Source: Halomonas cupida
GTDB lineage: Bacteria; Pseudomonadota; Gammaproteobacteria; Pseudomonadales; Halomonadaceae
Reading direction: 5' to 3'
Length of the DNA stretch: 64,000 nt
Assembly (NCBI RefSeq): GCF_900142755.1
Contig: NZ_FRCA01000007.1
Span: 1-64,000 of the forward strand
Below, piece after piece: positions 57,229-64,000 of this stretch (position 1 is the stretch's first letter; each line of letters opens with the position of its first letter). The notes below the pieces were generated by a model that made no database searches, was not told the origin of the DNA, and saw only the letters and a list, made by a program, of their open reading frames with translations. The translations under genes and the position numbers were made by a program.

Positions 57229-57726
57229 TCAGTCCTCGATATCTATCGAGCGTAACCGCCAACGTCGGTCTTCCTCGCTACACCCCGGCACATCATTGCA
57301 GCGCTGCAGCGTCATCGAGCCGGCATTCGTGAATGGTTCACCGCGGCGCGCTCCCGACATCTGCACCGGCACTTCTGCATACAGGGTTCCCGCGGCACCT
57401 TCGACTCGGGCATCCCCCAGCGTTTCCCCATCGAAAGATTGGTAGGCAAGCATCGAGCTTTCAAAGAGGTCGCGTCCGCCCTTGCGAGTCGGTGTTTCAG
57501 GTGCCCACATCTCATAGGCTTGATCAAAGTCCCCCGCCGCCAACAGGTCGAAATAGTGCTGAGCCGTCGCAACCGGACTGGACGAAACGCTCTCCGTGGT
57601 ATCTGTTGTCGGTATAGGCTCGGCTGCCCCACTCATTTCCGCACCCGACCTGCAGGAGGTCAGAGCCAAAGTGACCAGCACCGAGAAAGCCACTACCTTC
57701 ATTCCCTTGTGAAACTGCAGACGCAT
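57229..57726 (-). CDS. Putative lipoprotein of unknown function
   Basis: A 165-residue precursor with a signal ending in LALTSC, so Cys 23 or so is lipidated. The mature part contains AQHYFDLLAAGDFDQAYEMW, typical of NTF2-like or DUF-type periplasmic domains, and two Cys near the C-terminus (RCNDVPGC) that may pair. Three ATG codons are in a row; 57726 has the best distance to AGAGGA. Confidence 0.65.
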   Translation of the reverse strand: MRLQFHKGMKVVAFSVLVTLALTSCRSGAEMSGAAEPIPTTDTTESVSSSPVATAQHYFDLLAAGDFDQAYEMWAPETPTRKGGRDLFESSMLAYQSFDGETLGDARVEGAAGTLYAEVPVQMSGARRGEPFTNAGSMTLQRCNDVPGCSEEDRRWRLRSIDIED

Positions 57727-57940
57727 CATCATTTCCTCTCGCTGAACATCATCCTGCTGGGCATCACCACGTCCAGAGTAGTGGTTGATGCGACTTCTGC
57801 CCATCGCTTCGGCCTGTTGTGGTCACCAGCTCATGACCAGAAGCCTGGTCGAATTCCGTGCTGCTCATTCGTCAAGGTTTGAGGAAGTCGTGAATTTCGT
57901 CACGCCTGCTACCTACCTCTGACCACAGGAGAGCCCAACG

Positions 57941-58564
57941 ATGAAACTCTATGGCCTTGGCCCCACACGCTCATTGCGCGTTCTCTGGGCGCTGAACGAA
58001 CTCGATGTCGACTTCGAGTTCATATCGATCAACCTCATGAAGGGAGAGCACCTGACCCCCGAGTTTCTCCACCTCAATCCCGCAGCTCGGGTTCCTGTCC
58101 TGGTGGACGGCGACACAGTGTTGACCGAATCAGCCGCCATCGTTCTATATCTGGCGGAAAAGTACCCGGACAAAGGCTTGTTACCCAACGATATCAAAGA
58201 GCGCGCGCAGGTATACCGCTGGACCATGTTTGCCATGACCGAGCTTGAGCAACCTCTGTGGCGCATAGCGCGACACACGACGCTGTATCCAGAAAACCAG
58301 CGACTCCCCCGGGACATCGAGCTGGCAAGGCAGGATTTCGTCTCCATGGCGGCCGTGCTGGATCAGCATATGCAGGCGAGGCAGTTCATCGTCGGTAATG
58401 ACATCACTGTTGCCGACTGCGTCACTGCATACCTCATGGACTGGGCGAACGAGGAAGGCCTGATCGACGACCAGACTGCGCTGCTCGCTTATCTGCAACG
58501 CATGTACCAACGCTCCGGAGCTCCCCAGCGCATCGCCAGAGCCATGGAGGAGCTCCTGCACTGA
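57941..58564 (+). CDS. Glutathione S-transferase family protein
   Basis: A 207-residue protein: thioredoxin-like N-terminal domain (MKLYGLGPTRSLRVLWAL, NPAARVPVLVDGD, LTESAAIVLYLAEKY) and a helical C-terminal domain (NDITVADCVTAYLMDW). The catalytic Ser in TRSLR fits the bacterial GstA-type class. The substrate is unknown. Confidence 0.9.
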   Translation: MKLYGLGPTRSLRVLWALNELDVDFEFISINLMKGEHLTPEFLHLNPAARVPVLVDGDTVLTESAAIVLYLAEKYPDKGLLPNDIKERAQVYRWTMFAMTELEQPLWRIARHTTLYPENQRLPRDIELARQDFVSMAAVLDQHMQARQFIVGNDITVADCVTAYLMDWANEEGLIDDQTALLAYLQRMYQRSGAPQRIARAMEELLH

Positions 58565-58607
58565 CCGATGCAGGAAGCAGCCATCCCCTGCCGACGACCG
58601 TCCGGGC

Positions 58608-58780
58608 TATTAACATGGCAATCAAATAGCTCATCCTGATCGATTTGATTTTCGTCCGCACCACACTTGGCGCAGATGCGCGGATCTTCTGGTGTGATGC
58701 GGTCTCGCGTCGGCCTGATCGCCGACGGCGGCACATCCCTGTGCCGCCATTAACCCAACATGAAAGCATGCCGGGTTAAT
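58608..58780 (+). repeat. Five-hairpin dispersed element, copy 4
   Basis: Fourth copy, 44 bases after the GST stop. It has TATTAAC at the left and GTTAATA at the right (the last base or two outside the final stem). The second hairpin is the least regular of the four, and the third has a one-base change (GGCCTGATCGCC). The sequence from 58781 to the next start shows nothing else. Confidence 0.85.
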
Positions 58781-58971
58781 AATACACATGCCTTATGGAC
58801 CAACAGCAATGAGTTATGCAATGGTCAAGATATGGCATCATAGGCCATTGAATTTCCCCGCCAGCGAGGCACCAGAGCCCCGCGGGTGACTCTGTCGCAC
58901 AGCGGCCCCTGCCGTTACGACCTGAGTCGCCTTCGATAAAGGGGAAACTACGCAGGGACTACAGTGACGAC

Positions 58972-59337
58972 ATGACAAACTTCGAGATTGACGAAAAGGC
59001 CCGGGACCTCTCGGATGGCGAAAGCGCCTATGCCTTGGCCAGACAACTGGTCAAGATGGAAATGGAGCGCGATGCTCTGGCAGCCTACGTAAAGCGTCTG
59101 ACCCAACGGGGCAGCAATCTGTCCAGTGCCCTCGCCGGCAAGGCGGAACCCGCTGCCGCGCAAGATAACTGGCAAGCCGTGCTCGCCGAAGCGCCAGCAA
59201 TTGGCCTTGCTCACCGCGATGCCGAAGTGGCGGCCAACGCCATAGAGAACCTTGCTCGACAGCTCGGCGATGCCGATGATCGAGCTGCAGCCATGACAGC
59301 AGTTACCGAGTACCGCCGCAAGGCGGAAGGTCTATAG
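58972..59337 (+). CDS. Hypothetical protein, 121 residues
   Basis: A helical, Ala-rich soluble protein. The N-terminal part (SDGESAYALARQLVKMEMER, DALAAYVKRL) looks like a short coiled coil. No convincing ribosome site precedes the ATG, but codon use is normal for the window. It follows a structured element and may be an accessory gene. No family is recognised. Confidence 0.55.
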   Translation: MTNFEIDEKARDLSDGESAYALARQLVKMEMERDALAAYVKRLTQRGSNLSSALAGKAEPAAAQDNWQAVLAEAPAIGLAHRDAEVAANAIENLARQLGDADDRAAAMTAVTEYRRKAEGL

Positions 59338-59808
59338 GGAAAGGCCTGTAGCGGATATTCTCGAGAACGGCGGCTCCGCCCCTGGATTGTCCATTCACGC
59401 CAGCCACCAAGGCCCCGGGCAATCCAGTCCAGGTGGTGCATAGCGGCAATCTGCCGCATGACGGAAGTCCGTCCCTGACCAATGCCATAGCGTGAATGTG
59501 ATATAAACTGCGGCGGCTGAATGGATAGGCACACTACCATGGCAGATACCGACGCCATGGAACCTTTCAGGACGTTGAGCCCGGCGGCGATGAGAGCACA
59601 GACTCTCACGTCAGAAACGCCTTTCCACACGCCTCCCCCTCTGATGATGTCTGATGTCGCCCGCGCCGGGCCCAACCTGGTCCTGCTTCTACGCTGGAGC
59701 CAGGGCGCCCTGCGCGCGGCGGCACTGTATTGCTCATGACCTCGAGCTGTCACCCCGGCATGGTGGAAAGACCATGCAAGGAAAGCAGGCTCACCAGGAG
59801 ATCCATTA
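59338..59808. other. Gene-poor interval
   Basis: No reliable gene is seen. A 72-codon plus-strand frame (59521-59739) and a minus-strand frame overlapping the preceding gene have unnatural compositions. The minus strand around 59360-59470 reads AAMHHLDWIARGLGG, which could be a gene remnant, but nothing supports it further. Confidence 0.4.
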
Positions 59809-60174
59809 ATGCTCAACAATGTCGCCCTTGGCTTGTTGATTTTTGCCGTGCTGATGTTCTTCTACGGCATTATCGCCATCCACGACATCCCCTACCTGAT
59901 CGCCAAGAAACGTAACCACCCCCACCAGGATGCCATTCATGTTGCCGGCTGGGTAAGCCTCTTTACCCTGCACGTGCTGTGGCCCTTCCTGTGGATCTGG
60001 GCAACGCTCTATCGCCCGGAGCGCGGCTGGGGCTTCCGCCAGATCGAGGATGAACAGGCCCGTGAACGCGAGGAACTTGACCGCTTGCGCACTGAAGTCA
60101 GTGCCATGCAGACGCGCCTTGCCGCTCTCGAGAGCCGCTCCACCCAGGATTCCTCAGCCTCGCAGGGAGATTGA
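59809..60174 (+). CDS. yiaW: DUF3302 inner-membrane protein (YiaW-like)
   Basis: A 121-residue protein with two membrane helices (about 5-25 and 45-65), the conserved HDIPYLIAKKRNHPHQDAIH loop between them, and a C-terminal coiled coil. It is paired with the HlyD-type gene 5 bases downstream, as yiaW-yiaV in E. coli, so they probably form one envelope complex. Confidence 0.88.
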   Translation: MLNNVALGLLIFAVLMFFYGIIAIHDIPYLIAKKRNHPHQDAIHVAGWVSLFTLHVLWPFLWIWATLYRPERGWGFRQIEDEQAREREELDRLRTEVSAMQTRLAALESRSTQDSSASQGD

Positions 60175-60179
60175 ACCGA

Positions 60180-61307
60180 ATGGAAACGTTGATCGTATTG
60201 ATCTATGCGGCGCTGTGTATCTTCATCTTCAAGCTGTTCCGCATTCCGAAGAACAAATGGACCGTACCGACTGCTGTATTGGGCGGGATCATCCTCGTCA
60301 GCAGTCTGGTGCTGGTGATGAACTACAATCACCCCTTCTCGCGGCAGGTGCGTGAAGCCTACGTCGTGACCCCACTGGTCTCCGAGGTACGGGCACGCGT
60401 GGTGTCCATTGATGTCGAGCCCAATGAACTCGTCAAGGCGGGCACACCACTGTTCACGCTCGACTCCGCGAAGTACGAGGCCGTCGTCGAGCAGCTCAGT
60501 GCTGAGCTTCAGGATGCACTGCGCAATTCACAGGGGCGCGTGGCAACCGTCAGCGAAGCCCAGGCAGCCCTGGTGGCCGCCCAGGCACAGCGGGACCAGG
60601 CCAGCCGCACCCTGGCACGCTATCGTAATGCGTCCAGTGCCTTCAGTCGGCAGCAGATTGATCAGGCGCAGCGCAACTTCGATACCGCCGCGGCAGGCGT
60701 TGGCCAGGCTCAGGCAGCATTTGAGCGCGCTCAGGCTCAGCAACAAACTGGAGATGGTGAACTGGATCCGCTGGTCGCCGCCAAGCAGGCGCAACTCGAG
60801 CAGGCGCAACTCGACCTCGAACATACCGTGATTCGCGCGCCCACCGATGGCTACCTGACGCAACTGGCCGTGCGCCCCGGCATGATGGCGGTCACACTGC
60901 CGTTGAGGCCCCTGGGGGTGTTTCTGCACAAGCAGGAAGGCCACTTCACTGGAGCCTTCCGCCAGCAATCACTGCAACGTATCCAGCCCGGTTCCGAGGC
61001 CGAGCTGATCTTCAACGCCCTGCCCGGAAAGGTCTTCTCTGCTCGAGTCGATCAAGTGTTGCCGGCTATTGCCGAGGCGCAACTGGTCGCCGGTGATCGT
61101 CTGGTCGGAGGGGCCGCCTTTGCCAACCCGGACAGCCGCGTACTGGTCACCTTCAAGCTGGAAGAAGATCAGGACCTTCCTCCCCTTCCACTTGGTGTGA
61201 CAGCACAGGCGGCCGTCTACAGCGAGCACCGTGACCACCTGTCGGTGATGCGCAAGATTCTGTTGCGTATGCTGAGCTGGCAGCACTATCTCTATCTGGA
61301 CCACTGA
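60180..61307 (+). CDS. yiaV: HlyD-family membrane fusion protein (YiaV-like)
   Basis: A 375-residue protein: two N-terminal membrane helices, VLVMNYNHPF, a lipoyl half-motif, a long coiled coil with AQAALVAAQAQRDQASRTLA, and the barrel domain with LEHTVIRAPTDGYLTQL. It ends VMRKILLRMLSWQHYLYLDH, almost as in E. coli YiaV. METLIVL at 60180 matches the family start better than the TTG at 60171. No transporter partner is next to it. Confidence 0.9.
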   Translation: METLIVLIYAALCIFIFKLFRIPKNKWTVPTAVLGGIILVSSLVLVMNYNHPFSRQVREAYVVTPLVSEVRARVVSIDVEPNELVKAGTPLFTLDSAKYEAVVEQLSAELQDALRNSQGRVATVSEAQAALVAAQAQRDQASRTLARYRNASSAFSRQQIDQAQRNFDTAAAGVGQAQAAFERAQAQQQTGDGELDPLVAAKQAQLEQAQLDLEHTVIRAPTDGYLTQLAVRPGMMAVTLPLRPLGVFLHKQEGHFTGAFRQQSLQRIQPGSEAELIFNALPGKVFSARVDQVLPAIAEAQLVAGDRLVGGAAFANPDSRVLVTFKLEEDQDLPPLPLGVTAQAAVYSEHRDHLSVMRKILLRMLSWQHYLYLDH

Positions 61308-61434
61308 CCTTTACCTGGCTCCATCCCCCTTGGGCAGGCCAGTCATTCTCTATTGCGTACTGGTCCCGCTACCTCACCGCTCTGGCCATGACCGGAGCGG
61401 TGTGCCACTCCCCGCCGACATCGACACACCTCGA

Positions 61435-62481
61435 CTATTCCTCGGGAACCTCCAGCGGAATCGGTGATGGCGGCACCCAGTCGCCATCAAGCAGGGCCCC
61501 GGCAGGACGATAGAAGCGGAAGGTGTAGCTCCACCCCGGCTCGATCGCCAGATAGTTGTGTGCCTCGGCGTTGCCTCCGAAAAGCAGCGTGACAGACCCA
61601 TCCTCGTTGGCATGTGCATTGCTGCTCTGCAATGACCAGGCGCCCTCAGCGTCGGGCAGCAATCGTCCGTCCCGGTCATGAACCGCCACCGACCAGAACG
61701 CCGTGATCGGTACATCGAACGGCACCGTCAGTACCTGAGCGCGATCGCTTTCATTATGCAGAGGCGTAAAGGTCATGAACAAGGCTGCCGACTCTGGCTG
61801 GCCGAGCCAGGCGGCGGCGGTCCCCCAGAGATGGCGAATCGGATCCACCTCGTCCTTCGCGCCGAACATATCGTGACTACCACTGACCCAGGGAGAGAGA
61901 TCGAGTATGGCTTCCCGCAGCGCGGTCATCTGCTGGGCATCCCAGTCAGGCAGTTCCAGGTTTCCCGAAGCCTCCTGATGCCACTTGATTTCATCCTGCA
62001 TGGCATTGGCATCGGCGATATCGTCGGGATCATCAGCATCCACCTGAGTACGAAACACCACCAGCGCATAGCGTGACCCGACATCTTCCTGGGTCAACTC
62101 CTGCTCGATTCCGCCGTAGCTCATGATCGGGGTGTAGTGGTCCTGATTGATCACCTGCATGGATTGCATCCGCGTGGCACGCTCCGGTGTCACAAAGCGA
62201 ACCGGATGGGCAAGATCAAACAGCCCGATGCTGTACAGTACGTCGCGATTGGGCCGCACCAACCTGCCCTCGACAGGCTGGGGCTCTCGCTCATGACGCA
62301 GAGTGCCGAAGTACCCATCCTCGGCGTAGCGCCGAAAATGCAGATCAGTCTGCGCCCGCACATAGTTGTCGAGAGTGACGGCAACCGCAGCCCTCGCCGG
62401 TACCGGCCGTGCCATGAGTGCACTGACCAGCACCAGAAGCATCATGGCTGCCAGTGCCCTGCCTGGTATTGTTCGCTTCAT
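61435..62481 (-). CDS. Exported DUF1254/DUF1214 protein
   Basis: A 348-residue protein with a Sec signal (cut near ARAAVA). The first half holds the DUF1254 pattern (RLVRPNRDVLYSIGLFDL), the second half DUF1214 (FWSVAVHDRDGRLLPD, YLAIEPGWSYTFRFYRP near the end). The family is widespread and of unknown function. The start at 62481 gives the best signal peptide. Confidence 0.85.
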   Translation of the reverse strand: MKRTIPGRALAAMMLLVLVSALMARPVPARAAVAVTLDNYVRAQTDLHFRRYAEDGYFGTLRHEREPQPVEGRLVRPNRDVLYSIGLFDLAHPVRFVTPERATRMQSMQVINQDHYTPIMSYGGIEQELTQEDVGSRYALVVFRTQVDADDPDDIADANAMQDEIKWHQEASGNLELPDWDAQQMTALREAILDLSPWVSGSHDMFGAKDEVDPIRHLWGTAAAWLGQPESAALFMTFTPLHNESDRAQVLTVPFDVPITAFWSVAVHDRDGRLLPDAEGAWSLQSSNAHANEDGSVTLLFGGNAEAHNYLAIEPGWSYTFRFYRPAGALLDGDWVPPSPIPLEVPEE

Positions 62482-62722
62482 GCTCGCCTGCCTGATCACC
62501 ACTGCAATATCCTGAGGATAGACGTGCTGTGCCGGTTACCCACGAGCATCGACAGAAAATCCCGATAAAGCAGAATGTCTACGCAATCACCTCGCCATCA
62601 CGAGACGCCATCACAAGACACCATCAAAACCCGGCAACACGACTCGAGCCTTGAGGCATCACCCCAGTCTGGCAGATTGTTTTACCCAGAGAGCGTTGAA
62701 GCAGGTAGATACATCAGATGCG

Positions 62723-62751
62723 TCAGGGCCCATCACCTGGATGGGCCCTGA
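62723..62751 (-). terminator. Hairpin downstream of pmbA
   Basis: TCAGGGCCCAT / ATGGGCCCTGA with a 7-base loop, 77 bases past the pmbA stop. The remainder of 62482-62827 holds only short CCATCACNAGAC-like repeats near 62590-62627. Confidence 0.6.
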
Positions 62752-62827
62752 GCGGGGTTCGAGTACATACTTGATCAAGAGACCAAGTAAGCACTGAACC
62801 CGGTAGGTATACGGAGAACGGAGGCCT

Positions 62828-64000
62828 TCAGCTTCCGGCGACAGTCATCTCATCGATCAGCCAGCTGCCGGTATGGATACTGCCACGGGTATCGATATCA
62901 CTGCCGACCCCCGCCAGGCCCGCGAACATGGAAGCCAGGTTACCGGCGATGGTGAACTCCTCGACCGGATGCTGAATCCTGCCATTCTCGACCCAGAAAC
63001 CTGCCGCGCCGCGCGAGTAGTCACCGGTGACACTGTTGACGCCCTGCCCCATCAGCTCGGTGACAAGGATTCCCCGATCCATCTGCGCCAGCAATTCATC
63101 ACGCGACTGAAGCTCGGCACCAATGCGAAGATTACGCGCGCCACCGGCATTGGCGGTGGTCTGCATTCCCAGGCGGCGGGCACTGTAGGCCGACAGCATA
63201 TAGCTCGCCAGCACTCCCTTGTCGATGAAGACATTGTCACGGGTCTGGACGCCATCTCCGTCGAACGGGCTGCTGGCAAGGCCACCCACCAGCATCGGCT
63301 TCTCGCCAAGGGTGAACCAGTCCGGGAACAGCGATTCGCCAAGGCGGCCACACAGGAAGGAGGCATCGCGATAGATGGCACCGCCCGCGATGGCCGACAT
63401 CAAGTGGCCGATCAGGCCGCTCGCCTGACTGGGGTCAAACAGCACAGGGAAACGCCCGGTCTGCGGTGTCTGTGCGCCAAGGCGGCGCAAGGTGCGCTCA
63501 GCTGCGCTACGCCCCACCTCAGCGGGATCACGCAATTCGCCAGGCTTGCGTGCCGAGGTGTAGTCGTAATCACGTTGCATGCCGTTCCCGTCCTCGGCGA
63601 TCAGCATGCATGACAGCGAATGCCGACTGCCGCACTGACTTCCCATGAAGCCATGACTGTTGGCATAGACCCGAACGCCCTCGCCACTGGATAGGCTGGC
63701 ACCATCGGAACTGCGAATGCCCTCTGCCGCCAGGCCCGCCGCTTCACAGGACACCGCCAGCTCAATGGCTTCGTCCGTTCCCAGCGCCCAGGGATGATGG
63801 ACATCGAGGTCCGGAAAGCGGGTTGCCATCAAGTCAGCATCGGCCAATCCCGAGGCCGGATCTTCGCCGGTGTAGCGAGCGATAGCCAAAGCCTTCTCGA
63901 CCACGGTCTTGATCGACTCATCACCGGCGTCGGTAGAAGAGGCGCTGCCCTTGCGCTGGCCGACGTAGACGGTCACAGCAACGCCCTGGTCCCGGGACAG
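62828..64000 (-). CDS. pmbA: Metalloprotease PmbA (TldE), N-terminus beyond the window
   Basis: The visible 390 residues continue in frame to the window edge (LSRDQGVA then VTVYVGQRKGSASSTD), so the start lies outside; E. coli PmbA has 450. Conserved parts: HPWALGTDEAIELA, GRFPVLFDPSQASGLIGHLM, NSVTGDYSRGAAGFWVENG. PmbA is the non-catalytic-HExxH partner of TldD; together they mature peptide natural products and degrade toxins such as CcdA-type antitoxin peptides. Confidence 0.95.
   Translation of the reverse strand: MSRDQGVAVTVYVGQRKGSASSTDAGDESIKTVVEKALAIARYTGEDPASGLADADLMATRFPDLDVHHPWALGTDEAIELAVSCEAAGLAAEGIRSSDGASLSSGEGVRVYANSHGFMGSQCGSRHSLSCMLIAEDGNGMQRDYDYTSARKPGELRDPAEVGRSAAERTLRRLGAQTPQTGRFPVLFDPSQASGLIGHLMSAIAGGAIYRDASFLCGRLGESLFPDWFTLGEKPMLVGGLASSPFDGDGVQTRDNVFIDKGVLASYMLSAYSARRLGMQTTANAGGARNLRIGAELQSRDELLAQMDRGILVTELMGQGVNSVTGDYSRGAAGFWVENGRIQHPVEEFTIAGNLASMFAGLAGVGSDIDTRGSIHTGSWLIDEMTVAGS

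Noticed and set aside
59211..59819. A 202-codon minus-strand frame
   Set aside because: It overlaps the end of the 58972-59337 gene, has no ribosome site, and shows no domain.
1..64000. CRISPR array, prophage, integron or restriction-modification locus
   Set aside because: No regularly spaced direct repeats with unique spacers, no phage structural genes, no integrase and no methylase or nuclease genes were seen.

Overview
The window looks like a chromosomal segment of a Halomonadaceae-type gammaproteobacterium (Halomonas or a close relative). The genus is an inference from GC-rich codon use, acidic protein tails, the conserved order proA-nadD-rsfS-rlmH-mrdA-rodA-mltB-rlpA-dacA-ybeD-lipB-lipA, and companion families such as DUF3141, DUF2333 and a DedA-PAP2 fusion. 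No 16S rRNA gene is present to settle it. Most of the window is core housekeeping DNA with tight ATGA-type gene overlaps.

Layout. 1-108: right end of an IS3-family insertion sequence. 0.1-4.6 kb: Lpp/OprI-like lipoprotein, an L,D-transpeptidase, a small conserved protein and topA. 4.9-7.5 kb: a DUF3141 protein with a PHA-synthase-like Cys/Asp/His triad and a Lys/Ala-rich tail. 7.8-19.6 kb: a minus-strand run for lipoate (lipA, lipB, ybeD), cell-wall elongation (dacA, rlpA, mltB, rodA, mrdA), ribosome maturation (rlmH, rsfS), NAD (nadD) and proline (proA). 19.7-23.1 kb: two overlapping membrane proteins with degenerate GGDEF domains, then a DedA-PAP2 fusion. 23-32.4 kb: LysE exporter, ubiX, mpl, a PFK-family kinase, EamA transporter, LysR regulator, a degenerate PP2C-kinase fusion and ppa. 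32.5-42.3 kb: DUF2333, dsbD, accBC, prmA, dusB-fis, purH. 42.8-47.8 kb: gabD, folX-folE, srkA, comF. 47.9-52.5 kb: a complete bioBFHCD operon followed by tRNA-Leu(TAG). 52.7-59.8 kb: an accessory-looking stretch of small or unassigned genes. 59.8-64 kb: yiaW-yiaV, a DUF1254/1214 protein and the 3' part of pmbA.

The most unusual signal is a dispersed non-coding element of 172-173 bp, present four times in the same orientation (9981, 25874, 53392, 58608). Each copy is a string of five consecutive hairpins. Differences between copies include substitutions that keep stem pairing, so the structure rather than the sequence seems to be preserved. Its ends (TATTAAC / GTTAATA in two copies) suggest a MITE-like origin, but an RNA role is equally possible. 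A second family is built on a 7-bp repeat (TAGCTCG) at 116 and 29897, with a related block at 42316; at 29921 it supplies the stop codon of the kinase-like gene.

Other points worth attention are the double pseudoenzyme at 29921-31642, the tandem degenerate GGDEF proteins, a TTGC-containing palindrome upstream of the DUF3141 gene, a probable BirA operator at bioB, an 8-codon leader ORF overlapping the DUF2333 start, and a 29-aa small-protein gene at 54932-55021.
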